39,511 bases of DNA from JAZRZI01 sp045601325 (lineage in GTDB: Bacteria; Bacillota_I; Bacilli_A; RFN20; CAG-826). Under the pieces are notes generated by a model. It was not told the origin of the DNA and did not search any database. It saw only the letters and a list, made by a program, of their open reading frames with translations. The stretch lies in assembly GCA_045601325.1 (NCBI GenBank), contig JAZRZI010000034.1, forward strand, positions 1-39,511. The letters run 5' to 3'. Below, piece after piece: positions 8,855 through 17,384 of the stretch (position 1 is the stretch's first letter; every line of letters starts with the position of its first letter). A program made the position numbers and the translations under genes.

Positions 8855-9487
8855 GCTAGAAGGCGCATTTAAAGGCAATGTTTTTGACATCACCAATACC
8901 TTTATGTCTTTGGGATGTAATGGGGTTATGAGTTTGATGATTGATTTAATCGTGCTTCCAGTTGTGAATACATCATCCACAATTAAAATTTTTTTGCCGT
9001 TAAAATTATCATTATTATTTAACCTCAAGACATCTTTTATATTCTCTCTATCTTTTCCAGTATGATCACTTTGTTTATATCTCTTAATTTTGATGACTAA
9101 ATCTATGTACTCTAAGCCTAAACAGGAAAACATTTCTTTGACATGATTAAAGCCTCTAAGTTCATCATCTTCATAGTAACTAGGAGCAGGTAAAAGATAG
9201 TAATCATTGAACTTGGTTTTTAAAAATAATCTAAGCCTAGATATGAATACATTTTTAAGTTCGTAATCATAACATCCTTTAAATTGGAAAAGTAATGATT
9301 TAATCGTATCGTCATAATCATAAACACTTAATGCTTCCACTCCAAAAATTGAAAACCTTCTAAACTTGGTATTAAGCTTATTAAGACATTCATCACATAA
9401 ACAACATTCCTTATCGAAAAAACTATATAAATTAGTCTTTATTAGGGTTTTGAAACAAATTTTGCAGGTTTTTGTTGGCAACTTCAA
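8849..9487 (-). CDS. comFC: ComFC phosphoribosyltransferase-like competence protein
   Basis: About 212 residues. The N-terminus has Cys pairs (CKICF and CCLCDECL) of the double-zinc-ribbon type. The C-terminal half is a PRTase fold with the PRPP-binding loop ILIVDDVFTTGSTIKS. ComFC is needed for DNA uptake and transformation in naturally competent Firmicutes and partners ComFA. The reading frame opens at TTG 9532, deep inside comFA. TTG 9487 (or 9481) gives a more usual overlap, but neither has a strong ribosome site, so the start is uncertain. No ATG is available. It follows comFA in the same operon, with secA next. Confidence 0.87.
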   Translation of the reverse strand: MKLPTKTCKICFKTLIKTNLYSFFDKECCLCDECLNKLNTKFRRFSIFGVEALSVYDYDDTIKSLLFQFKGCYDYELKNVFISRLRLFLKTKFNDYYLLPAPSYYEDDELRGFNHVKEMFSCLGLEYIDLVIKIKRYKQSDHTGKDRENIKDVLRLNNNDNFNGKKILIVDDVFTTGSTIKSIIKLITPLHPKDIKVLVMSKTLPLNAPSSL

Positions 9488-10610
9488 TGTCTCTAATTGA
9501 TTCTTCCATTTCTTTGGTAACCTTATTTGCAAGATATATCACCTCACCTTCTGGAGCGTCTTTTTTTCTTCCTGCTCTTCCTGAAATTTGAACTAAAGAA
9601 TATTTATCATATAAAGCGTGATCACTATGAAAAACAATGACTTGCAAATCCTTAACAGTCACACCTCTTTCAAGCACCGCTGTGGTCACTAAATACATTG
9701 ATTTTTTCTTTCTAAATCTTTCAATAGTTTCTGTTCTATCTATTCTTTTTGAATGGACATAATCTCCGTTTTTAATCAAAAGTTTTAAAAAGGAATATAA
9801 GCTTTCGCATTCATTAATTGTGGGCGTAAAAACAAAGACTTGTTTGCCTAATTTATTGAAGTGTTTAATTAACCTATATATCTTAAACTTCAATAAGTAA
9901 TCATTTCCGGTAATAATACTAGGAACTGGTAATGGATATTTATGAAACCGAGAATATAGTTCCACTATTTTTCCACCGTTTTCTTTAAAATTTTTTAATA
10001 GACCCTCGTCTGGTGTTGCAGACATCATTACATAATTCCCTTTTACCGATTTCAAAAAGAAGGAATTTAAAACATCGTTACCTTTGAAAGGGAAAGCATC
10101 AACTTCATCTAGTATTAATAAATCAAAATAATTAGGATATCTATAAAGTTGATGTGTTGTGCAACAAATTAAATCTCCATATAGAGAAGATGTATGGCCT
10201 CCATACACTAACGCAATTGAATTATCTTTGAATATGGAATGAAAACGATCATAAAGTTCAATAATTACATCTCTTCTAGGTACACTAAAACCAACATGCA
10301 TACCTTGTGTTATTGCATAGCTAATTATTTTTAATACAATTTCCGTTTTACCCGATCCACAAACAGCGTGAACTAGCGAGTTTTTGTGATGTTTAAAGTT
10401 ATTTACTAATTGATTAGATAAACACGTTTGTTCTAATGACAAATCATAATTTAATATGTAAGGTGCATAACCACTACTTTTGTAATCAACATTAACTTTA
10501 TTTTTAGTTTTAAAAGTGATGCACTTTCTACAATAAGGCACACCGTTTCTATATCCAATATATAAAGGGTCACTATTGCCACAATTTGGGCAAACAAAAT
10601 TACTATCCAT
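9432..10610 (-). CDS. comFA: ComFA-like DNA-uptake helicase
   Basis: 392 residues. The N-terminal zinc finger has CPNC and CRKC at about 8-34. A superfamily-2 helicase core follows with Walker A AVCGSGKTE (Lys near residue 88), the DEAD-box-like LLILDEVDAFP, SATPDE and the late motif QISGRAGRKKDAPEGE. ComFA is the cytosolic ATPase that helps pull single-stranded DNA inward during transformation. It is the first gene of the cluster, just after the rpiB terminator. No Shine-Dalgarno precedes the ATG, and a TATAAT abuts it (TATATAATATGG), so the real promoter position is unclear. No other late competence genes are visible. Confidence 0.9.
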   Translation of the reverse strand: MDSNFVCPNCGNSDPLYIGYRNGVPYCRKCITFKTKNKVNVDYKSSGYAPYILNYDLSLEQTCLSNQLVNNFKHHKNSLVHAVCGSGKTEIVLKIISYAITQGMHVGFSVPRRDVIIELYDRFHSIFKDNSIALVYGGHTSSLYGDLICCTTHQLYRYPNYFDLLILDEVDAFPFKGNDVLNSFFLKSVKGNYVMMSATPDEGLLKNFKENGGKIVELYSRFHKYPLPVPSIITGNDYLLKFKIYRLIKHFNKLGKQVFVFTPTINECESLYSFLKLLIKNGDYVHSKRIDRTETIERFRKKKSMYLVTTAVLERGVTVKDLQVIVFHSDHALYDKYSLVQISGRAGRKKDAPEGEVIYLANKVTKEMEESIRDIEVANKNLQNLFQNPNKD

Positions 10611-10644
10611 ATTATATATAAAGGATAAAAAATTTTAAATTTTA

Positions 10645-10667
10645 CAAAAAAACTAGGTTTCCCTAGT
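10645..10667 (-). terminator. Terminator of the prfA-prmC-rpiB operon
   Basis: ACTAGG (10652-10657) pairs with CCTAGT (10662-10667). On the minus strand seven T follow (10651-10645). It lies 6 nt after the rpiB stop. Confidence 0.82.
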
Positions 10668-10673
10668 AATTTT

Positions 10674-11111
10674 TTACTTTTCGATATTAGAAATTAAATC
10701 AACTCTAGTCTGGTGTCTTCCACCTTCGAACTCAGTTGATAAGAATATATCTAATCTATTTTTAATATCTTCTAAGTCCATAAACTTAGCACCAAAGGCA
10801 ATCATATTAGCGTTATTATGTTGTCTCATTAATCTAGCAACATCATCGTTATAAGCTAGCCCACATCTAATGCCTTTAACTTTATTAGCAGACATCATGA
10901 TGCCTTCACCTGAAGTACAAATAACAACACCAAACTCACATTCTCCACTACTAACTTTTCTAGCAGCAGCTTCACCAAATAAAGGATAGTGACAAGAATC
11001 TAAGTTATATGTTCCCACATCAACGACTTCGTATCCTTTAGATGTTAAATAGGTTTTAACTTCTTCTTTAACTAAGAAACCACCATGGTCACAACCGATT
11101 GAAATTTTCAT
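10674..11111 (-). CDS. rpiB: Ribose-5-phosphate isomerase B
   Basis: 145 residues. Interconverts ribose-5-phosphate and ribulose-5-phosphate in the pentose phosphate pathway, although some relatives act on allose or galactose phosphates. The N-terminal GCDHGGF has the catalytic Asp-His pair, CTSGEGIMMSANK carries the catalytic Cys and anion-binding loop, and HNNANMIAFGA closes the site. An ATG two codons upstream overlaps the prmC stop. The chosen ATG 11111 has GGAG seven nt before it, the better spacing. It is third in the prfA-prmC-rpiB operon, a common Firmicutes neighbourhood. Confidence 0.92.
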   Translation of the reverse strand: MKISIGCDHGGFLVKEEVKTYLTSKGYEVVDVGTYNLDSCHYPLFGEAAARKVSSGECEFGVVICTSGEGIMMSANKVKGIRCGLAYNDDVARLMRQHNNANMIAFGAKFMDLEDIKNRLDIFLSTEFEGGRHQTRVDLISNIEK

Positions 11112-11113
11112 AA

Positions 11114-11959
11114 TCATTCTCCTTTAATTATGTATAAATAACGCATTTTCCCATACATATCTTTTGCAAAGATATAATTGGCGTTTGGCATATACTTTTT
11201 AACAATTTTAGTTAAAGATTCTTCCATTTCTTCGCCAATTTCAAACGCTAATAAACCTCTAGTGTTCATAGCTTGGTCGGCTTTAGAAATAATCTCTTCA
11301 TAGAATTTTGTATCAGGGCTGGCTAACAAGGCTTTATGAGGTTCATGTTTCCAAACTTGCTCGTCAATTGTCTTAGGACCATCAATATATGGAGGGTTAC
11401 TAACAATAACATCAAGTTTAATACCTTTAGAAATAAATGGATCAAGCATATTGCCTTTTAAGATAAGCACAGACGCTCCTAGATTACCTGCATTATTAGC
11501 CGCAACATCAATAGCGTCTTCATCAATATCTGATAAATAAACTTCTGAGTTTGGGAAATACTTATTTAAAGTAATTCCAATAATACCTGAACCAGTGCCT
11601 ATATCCGCAATAGCGATATAAGGGTTTTCACCATACGCCATCTCAATTGTGCGTTTAACATTGACCACCAATTCTTCGGTTTCTTGACGAGGAATTAATA
11701 CTTTGTTATTAACCTCAAATATATTATCTAAAAAGTTTGCATAACCAAGCACATATTGAAAAGGTTCGCCATTACGAACACGTTCTATTTTTGATAGAAC
11801 ATCTTCATAGTTTTTGCACTCTTCATCAAAGTGTTTATAAAGATCTAATTCGTTGGTGTAACCATTGCAGTCATTGAGTAACGATTTAATAACCATTCGA
11901 GTTAGGTATTTATTGTTTTCCTTTTGCAAATTAAAGAATAATTCACGATTTGTGGGCAT
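11114..11959 (-). CDS. prmC: Release factor glutamine methyltransferase PrmC (HemK)
   Basis: 281 residues. Methylates the glutamine of the GGQ motif in RF1 and RF2, using SAM. An N-terminal helical domain binds the release factor. The Rossmann-like domain has IADIGTGSGIIGI (about 118-130) for SAM and the catalytic NPPY at 188-191. Both substrates are encoded in the window, prfA directly upstream and prfB on the same strand. The start ATG overlaps the prfA stop by one base (coordinates meet at 11959), so it is translationally coupled. Confidence 0.95.
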   Translation of the reverse strand: MPTNRELFFNLQKENNKYLTRMVIKSLLNDCNGYTNELDLYKHFDEECKNYEDVLSKIERVRNGEPFQYVLGYANFLDNIFEVNNKVLIPRQETEELVVNVKRTIEMAYGENPYIAIADIGTGSGIIGITLNKYFPNSEVYLSDIDEDAIDVAANNAGNLGASVLILKGNMLDPFISKGIKLDVIVSNPPYIDGPKTIDEQVWKHEPHKALLASPDTKFYEEIISKADQAMNTRGLLAFEIGEEMEESLTKIVKKYMPNANYIFAKDMYGKMRYLYIIKGE

Positions 11960-13035
11960 TATTGATCTCCTGCCATCTTCATTGATTGGTCATAGTGGAC
12001 AAGTGCATCTATCACTTCTTCTAGATCGCCTTCCATAACTCTATCAAGCTTTTGAATTGTAAAGCCAATTCTATGGTCAGTAACACGGTTTTGTGGGTAA
12101 TTATATGTTCTAATTTTTTCAGAACGTTCACCAGTGCCAACTTTTAACCTTCTTTCGTTACCAATCTCCTCTTGTTGTTTCTCTAATAATGTGGAGTACA
12201 TTTTCGCTCTCAGCATCTGCATTGCAATCTCTCTATTTTGGATTTGAGATTTCTCTGTTTGACATGCAACTACAATACCTGTTGGGATGTGGGTAATACG
12301 AACTGCAGACTCAGTTTTATTGACGTTTTGGCCACCCGCACCTTGTGAGTGATAAGTGTCAACTTGTAAATCGTTAGGGTTGATTTCAACATCAATTTCT
12401 TCAGCTTCAGGCATAACTAATACTGTTGCTGTGGATGTATGAATACGTCCTGACGCTTCAGTCTTTGGAACACGTTGAACACGATGTGCGCCGGATTCAA
12501 ATTTTAATTTGGAATAAACCATCTTACCGGAAATTTTAAAAGACACTAATGCAAAACCACCAGCTTCGGATTCGTTAGCGTCAAGCATTTGAATCTTCCA
12601 GCCTTGTGTTTCTGCAAATCTTGTATACATTCTAAATAAATCACCCGCGAAAATATTTGCTTCATCTCCCCCAACAGCGCCTCTAATTTCAACAATAATA
12701 TTCTTATCATCATTAGGGTCTTTAGGTAACAATAACTCTTTGAGTTGTTCTTCTAATTTGAGTTGTTCTTCTTCGATTCTTTTAACTTCTTCTTTTCCCA
12801 TTTCTGAGATTTCAGGATCAGAATCGTGAGACATCTCTAAAGCTTCTTTTAAGTCAGATTCGTTTTTCTTGAATTGGTTAAAAGCCTCGACCTGTGGTTC
12901 AAGGTTTGCTCTTTCTTTTGAAATCTCACGAAAATGTTGTCTATCCTTCATGATATTTTCATCTAATAATTCGTTGTCTATTTCCGCTAAACGCTTGATG
13001 GCAACCTCTAATCTTTGATACATGCTTTCTTCCAT
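11959..13035 (-). CDS. prfA: Peptide chain release factor 1
   Basis: 358 residues, normal length. Recognises UAG and UAA. The RF1 tripeptide PxT is seen as PKT (190-192) within HRVQRVPKTEASGRIHTS, and the catalytic GGQ is at 234-236 in SQGAGGQNVNK. The first ATG has AGAGG about 9 nt upstream. A second ATG four codons in has GGAAG and is possible. It leads the prfA-prmC-rpiB operon and is transcribed divergently from dnaX. Confidence 0.95.
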   Translation of the reverse strand: MEESMYQRLEVAIKRLAEIDNELLDENIMKDRQHFREISKERANLEPQVEAFNQFKKNESDLKEALEMSHDSDPEISEMGKEEVKRIEEEQLKLEEQLKELLLPKDPNDDKNIIVEIRGAVGGDEANIFAGDLFRMYTRFAETQGWKIQMLDANESEAGGFALVSFKISGKMVYSKLKFESGAHRVQRVPKTEASGRIHTSTATVLVMPEAEEIDVEINPNDLQVDTYHSQGAGGQNVNKTESAVRITHIPTGIVVACQTEKSQIQNREIAMQMLRAKMYSTLLEKQQEEIGNERRLKVGTGERSEKIRTYNYPQNRVTDHRIGFTIQKLDRVMEGDLEEVIDALVHYDQSMKMAGDQ

Positions 13036-13063
13036 AAATCTAACCTCTTATTAAGCGATAAGT

Positions 13064-13091
13064 ATTGTAGCATATTACTCACATAAGTTAA
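13064..13091 (-). promoter_or_regulatory. Promoter of prfA-prmC-rpiB
   Basis: On the minus strand TTTAAC, a 17-bp spacer ending in TGC, then TACAAT (13069-13064): an extended -10 promoter about 30 nt before the prfA ATG. Confidence 0.55.
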
Positions 13092-13151
13092 AAGAAACAA
13101 ATATTTTTCCTTAATATTAATATTAATCTTATAAATGGACCTCTATTTGTG

Positions 13152-13171
13152 TATAATTTTAAACAGGTGAT
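13152..13171 (+). promoter_or_regulatory. dnaX -10 box and ribosome site
   Basis: TATAAT at 13152-13157 followed by AGGTGA at 13166-13171 and ATG 13177. No convincing -35 is visible, the nearest being CTTATA at 17 bp. The 5' leader must be very short, about 10-15 nt. Confidence 0.5.
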
Positions 13172-13176
13172 GAAAA

Positions 13177-14859
13177 ATGGCTTATAAAGCACTATACAAT
13201 ACTTATAGACCAACAACTTTTGATGAAGTAGCAGGTCAACAACATATCGTAAGAACTATTAAAAACGCATTCTCAACTAATAAGATTGCCCATGCCTATC
13301 TTTTTGCTGGTCCTAGAGGAACAGGTAAAACCACAATGGCAAGACTTCTTGCTAAAGCGCTTAACTGTGAAGATGGTCAAGGATGCCAATGTAATGAATG
13401 CAAAAACTGTAAAGCAATCAATGAAGGCACACATCCTGATGTCATTGAAATAGACGCTGCTAGTAACAATGGCGTTAATGAAATTAGAGAGGTAATCGAT
13501 AAGGTAAGATATGGAACAATGCTCGGTAGATATACTGTTTATATCATCGACGAAGTTCATATGTTATCTACAGGTGCGTTTAATGCTTTATTAAAAACAT
13601 TAGAGGAACCACCAGAACACGTTATCTTCATTTTAGCGACAACCGAACCACATAAAGTTCTACCAACTATTATTTCTAGATGCCAAAGATTCGATTTTAC
13701 TAAAGTCAGTGAGGAAGACATCAAAGAGAGATTGAGAACTGTTCTTCAACAAGAAAACATTCCATTTAACGAAGAGGCGATAGAGTTAATTATTTCCTTG
13801 TGTGATGGAGGTATGCGTGATGCTTTATCAATCTTGGATCAAGTTCTTGCGTATTCAGGTAATAGTTTAAACACTCAAGACATATTAGATATATTTGCCC
13901 TTGAATCAGTAGATGAAAAATTATCACTACTTTCAAGCATCCAAGAAGGCAATGTCAGCGACATACTTTCTAGATTAAATAAATATGTTTTAAAAGGCAC
14001 AGATATCAAAAGATTAACTAATGATTTGCTTGTCATTTTAAAGGATATTCTAATTTATAAGACATCTAAAACAACTGAATTCTGTGAAATGTTAAAAGAT
14101 GAAAACTTATCTTATTTTGCAGATAGATTAACAGAAGCAAAAGTCATGGAAATGATCGATGCTTTAATGTCTGCTTTAAAGGATTATAGGAACGTTTCTA
14201 GTATCAATCCTTTATTTGAAATCACACTTTTAAAACTTGCTTCCATCTCATCCACAAAAGAAGAAATTGTCCATAAAGAAACACCTATTTTTGAACAACC
14301 AAAACCAATTGAAAAAGTTGTGAAGAAGGAAGAGCCTACTATGATGGAACTAGTCAATCAAGTTAGTGAGCAACCAACTATCTTTGAAGCTAGCAAACCT
14401 GCTCCTGTTGTTCTAAATAAGGATGTATTAATTCTTAAAGAAGCAGAAAAAGATGATAACTTTGTCATAAGCGATGAACTATTAGTAAAGATAATGGTGG
14501 CCGCGAAAAAGGATATTAAAAATCAAATGTTAGATAACTGGAAAAAGATTAAACAATTACTAACACATCCTGAATTAGGAAAAGCTGCTGCAATGTTAGT
14601 TGATGCACACGTGTTAGTAGCGTCTAGTAAAATTCTTATCTTAGAACATCAGTCAGAAAAGCTTGTTGAAGATATAAACACAAAAGCAAATCAGCATGAT
14701 ATCCAAAACGTTATCACTTCCGCTTTTGGTGAAAAGATGTTTGTGTATGCTTTATCAAGAAATCAATCAGTAGCATCACAACAAAGATATATAAACTTAA
14801 AACAAATTGGCTCATTACCAAAGATAGACGATATCAATTTTGAATTTATAGGAGATTAA
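13177..14859 (+). CDS. dnaX: DNA polymerase III subunit tau/gamma
   Basis: 560 residues. Clamp-loader ATPase of the replicative polymerase; tau also ties polymerase to helicase. Walker A is GPRGTGKT (45-52), zinc-binding cysteines are at 64, 70, 75 and 78, Walker B is IIDEVHML, sensor 1 is FILATTEPHKV and the arginine-finger region is ISRCQRFDF. A Lys/Glu/Pro-rich linker near 350-430 leads to a C-terminal domain of the tau type. Only one product is expected because no A-AAA-AAG slip site with a nearby stem was seen. First gene of an operon through rsmI; ebfC follows after 5 nt, the usual Firmicutes order. Confidence 0.96.
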   Translation: MAYKALYNTYRPTTFDEVAGQQHIVRTIKNAFSTNKIAHAYLFAGPRGTGKTTMARLLAKALNCEDGQGCQCNECKNCKAINEGTHPDVIEIDAASNNGVNEIREVIDKVRYGTMLGRYTVYIIDEVHMLSTGAFNALLKTLEEPPEHVIFILATTEPHKVLPTIISRCQRFDFTKVSEEDIKERLRTVLQQENIPFNEEAIELIISLCDGGMRDALSILDQVLAYSGNSLNTQDILDIFALESVDEKLSLLSSIQEGNVSDILSRLNKYVLKGTDIKRLTNDLLVILKDILIYKTSKTTEFCEMLKDENLSYFADRLTEAKVMEMIDALMSALKDYRNVSSINPLFEITLLKLASISSTKEEIVHKETPIFEQPKPIEKVVKKEEPTMMELVNQVSEQPTIFEASKPAPVVLNKDVLILKEAEKDDNFVISDELLVKIMVAAKKDIKNQMLDNWKKIKQLLTHPELGKAAAMLVDAHVLVASSKILILEHQSEKLVEDINTKANQHDIQNVITSAFGEKMFVYALSRNQSVASQQRYINLKQIGSLPKIDDINFEFIGD

Positions 14860-14864
14860 TTTAT

Positions 14865-15167
14865 ATGAACATGCAACAAATGATGGCGCAAGCGCAAAAA
14901 ATGCAACGTGAACTTAGAAAAGCACAAGCAGAATTAGACGCACAAGAATTCTCTGTCACTAAAGGCGGTGCAGTTACAGTCACTATGAAAGGAAGTCACG
15001 AAGTCGTATCAGTAGAAATCGATAACGATGCTTTCAATCCAGAAGACAAAGATATGGTTCAAGATATGATTGTTATGGCAATCAATGAACTCATTGGTCA
15101 AATCGATAAAGCTAGAGGCGACATCAACGAAAGAATCACTGGTCAAAGATCAGGAGTAGGATTTTAA
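14865..15167 (+). CDS. ebfC: YbaB/EbfC nucleoid-associated protein
   Basis: 100 residues, family length. Small DNA-binding dimer thought to shape the nucleoid and act with RecR in repair. The N-terminal helix is Gln/Met/Lys-rich (MNMQQMMAQAQKMQRELRKAQ), followed by the conserved beta region with GGAVTVTMKGSHEVVSVEID. It lies between dnaX and recR, the position that defines this family in most bacteria. The recR ATG overlaps its stop by one base (TAATGG). Confidence 0.94.
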   Translation: MNMQQMMAQAQKMQRELRKAQAELDAQEFSVTKGGAVTVTMKGSHEVVSVEIDNDAFNPEDKDMVQDMIVMAINELIGQIDKARGDINERITGQRSGVGF

Positions 15168-15763
15168 TGGAAAAATTAAAAGCACTAGAACGTTTAGAAG
15201 AATCATTAGCTAAACTCCCAAGCGTCGGCAAGAAATCAGCAGAACGTATGGCGTATGCGATGCTTGATATGGACCAAGAGGATTTAGAAGAATTTTCTAA
15301 TGCAATCAAATGCTTAAAAGAAAAGATTCATACTTGTCCAATATGTGGAAATCTCACCGAAGATGACGTGTGTCCTATTTGTAAAGATAACTCAAGAGAT
15401 AAGTCACTTTTAATGGTGGTTTCCTATCCAAAAGATTTACTCGCTTTTGAAAAAGCAGAGGGATTTAACGGTGTATATCACGTATTAGGTGGCACAGTAT
15501 CAATATCCAAAGGTAAGGGTATAGAAGACTTAGCTATCCCTCAATTAGTGGAAAGAATTAAGCAAGGTGAAATCAAAGAAGTCATCATCGCTACTAACCC
15601 AACAATTGATGGAGAAGCCACTGCTTTATATCTTGCGAGAATATTACAACCATATGAAGTTAATGTTACCCGTATCGCATATGGTTTACCTATGGGAGGA
15701 AACTTAGATTATACAGATTCATTAACTTTATCTAAGGCTCTCGAAGGAAGAAGAAAAATATAG
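15167..15763 (+). CDS. recR: Recombination mediator RecR
   Basis: 198 residues. Loads RecA at gapped DNA with RecF and RecO. A helix-hairpin-helix LPSVGKKSAERMA lies at the N-terminus. The zinc finger CPICGNLTEDDVCPIC, a Toprim domain with the acidic TNPTIDGEATALYLA motif, and a Walker-B-like C-terminal segment (GLPMGGNLDYTDSLTLSKALEGR) follow. Overlaps ebfC by one base; tmk begins 12 nt downstream. Confidence 0.96.
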   Translation: MEKLKALERLEESLAKLPSVGKKSAERMAYAMLDMDQEDLEEFSNAIKCLKEKIHTCPICGNLTEDDVCPICKDNSRDKSLLMVVSYPKDLLAFEKAEGFNGVYHVLGGTVSISKGKGIEDLAIPQLVERIKQGEIKEVIIATNPTIDGEATALYLARILQPYEVNVTRIAYGLPMGGNLDYTDSLTLSKALEGRRKI

Positions 15764-15775
15764 GAGAACATAACT

Positions 15776-16396
15776 ATGTTTATCACATTAGAAGGACCTG
15801 AAGGTTCAGGAAAAACAACCGCAGTTGAAGCAGCTGTTAAAAAATTACAAGAACTTGGTTACGAAGTTATTAGAACAAGAGAACCGGGTGGCACACAAAT
15901 CGCTGAACAAATAAGAAATGTTATCTTAGATAAAGGTAATACAGCGATGGACCCTAGAACAGAAGCTTTGCTTTACGCTGCTAGTAGACGTCAACATCTT
16001 GTTGAAAAGGTTTGGCCTGCTCTTAAAGAAGGCAAGATTGTCATTTGTGATAGATATTTAGATTCTTCTTTAGCCTATCAAGGTGGAGCGAGAGGATTAG
16101 GAATTGATGAAGTATTAAACATCAACTTATTCGCTACCGAAAATACATGGCCTAACTTAACATTATTATTCGATTTAGCGCCAGAAGTTGGTCTAGCTAG
16201 AATCTCCTCTAACTCAGACCGTGAAGTTAATAGATTAGATTTAGAGAAATTAGAATTCCATAACAAAGTTAGAAACACATTCTTAGATCTTGCTAAAAGA
16301 TATCCAGATAGATATGTCATTATCGACGCTAGCAAGAGCAGGGAAGAAGTTGCTAAAGCCACTATGGAAGCAATTATGTCCCGTTTATGCAAATAG
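15776..16396 (+). CDS. tmk: Thymidylate kinase
   Basis: 206 residues. Phosphorylates dTMP to dTDP for DNA synthesis. The P-loop is GPEGSGKTT (6-14), the dTMP-site motif TREPGGT and the DRYLDSSLAYQG segment are typical, and a lid region is present. AGGAGAAC is the ribosome site. The holB ATG lies inside its last codons (10-nt overlap), so the two are coupled. Confidence 0.96.
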   Translation: MFITLEGPEGSGKTTAVEAAVKKLQELGYEVIRTREPGGTQIAEQIRNVILDKGNTAMDPRTEALLYAASRRQHLVEKVWPALKEGKIVICDRYLDSSLAYQGGARGLGIDEVLNINLFATENTWPNLTLLFDLAPEVGLARISSNSDREVNRLDLEKLEFHNKVRNTFLDLAKRYPDRYVIIDASKSREEVAKATMEAIMSRLCK

Positions 16397-17382
16397 CAAA
16401 ATACCTAGAGAAATACCAACCAATTATCTACAAAACCTTTGTGAATTCATTAGATTCACATCATCTTTCTCATGCGTATTTAGTGTCAGGTGCACCTGGT
16501 ACACCTTTACTCGAAGTTGCTAAATGCTTAGCTAAATCCATTGTTTGTGATGATAGAGACCCACTCGCGTGTAATTCATGCATCACATGTTTACGAATAG
16601 ATGATAATAACTATCCTGACTTCGTTATTTTAGATGGAGAAAGCACCACTATTAAAAAGGAAGATGTCGATAACTTAGAAAGTCAATTTGAGAAAACTGC
16701 GTTTGAATCAAAAGGTATTATGATTTATATTCTCCACTTAGTGGAAAACATGTCTTCTCAAGTTGTTAACGGCATCCTTAAATTCCTAGAAGAACCTGGA
16801 CAAGAAATCTATGCTTTCTTAACAACAAACAATGAAAACAATATCTTGCCTACTATCATTTCTAGATGCCAAGGATTACATCTCAAACTTGTAAATAGAC
16901 AAATTGTGATTAATGATGCAATCGAACAAGGAGTAGAAAGAAAAGACGCTGAACTGCTTTCTTACTTCTATAACGATGCGGACTTAATCTTAAATATCTT
17001 AAATGATGAGGAAGAAAAAGAATTCTATGATAATGTAAAAGAATCATTAGAAATCTTGTTAGATTCCTTAAAAAACGAGGGTTCTAATGCAATATATCAA
17101 ATGGAAACCAATATAATTCCTAAAGTAAAAGACAAGGAATCAGCTAGATTTTTCATCGATATGTTAACTCAATCATTCGAAGATATTCTAAACATTCAAA
17201 ATGGTAAAGAACCAGTATTAACAGAATATAAAGAAGTATTAAGTGAACTCGCAAATAAGTTAGTGAAAGTAAACGAGATACTTGTCGAAGTATTAAAAAA
17301 TAGAAACACAATCAACACAAACGTAAATATAGCATTGCTACTTGATCACCTTATCATAAGCATTGTTAGTAAGGAGGAATAA
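16387..17382 (+). CDS. holB: DNA polymerase III subunit delta'
   Basis: 331 residues. Structural clamp-loader subunit related to DnaX. The P-loop position reads SGAPGTPLLEVAK, without the GKT needed for ATP binding, as expected for delta'. A zinc-binding set (CDDRDPLACNSCITC), FLEEPGQEIYAFLTT and the arginine-finger SRCQG are retained, so it can still complete the neighbouring ATP site. Overlaps tmk by 10 nt and is followed after 2 nt by ricT. Confidence 0.93.
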   Translation: MQIAKYLEKYQPIIYKTFVNSLDSHHLSHAYLVSGAPGTPLLEVAKCLAKSIVCDDRDPLACNSCITCLRIDDNNYPDFVILDGESTTIKKEDVDNLESQFEKTAFESKGIMIYILHLVENMSSQVVNGILKFLEEPGQEIYAFLTTNNENNILPTIISRCQGLHLKLVNRQIVINDAIEQGVERKDAELLSYFYNDADLILNILNDEEEKEFYDNVKESLEILLDSLKNEGSNAIYQMETNIIPKVKDKESARFFIDMLTQSFEDILNIQNGKEPVLTEYKEVLSELANKLVKVNEILVEVLKNRNTINTNVNIALLLDHLIISIVSKEE

Positions 17383-17384
17383 CT

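Noticed and set aside
14495..14545. A-rich runs in dnaX (GAAAAAGG, GGAAAAAG) as a frameshift site making a gamma subunit
   Set aside because: Neither is the A-AAA-AAG heptamer and no Shine-Dalgarno-like site or stem stands beside it; Firmicutes mostly make tau only.
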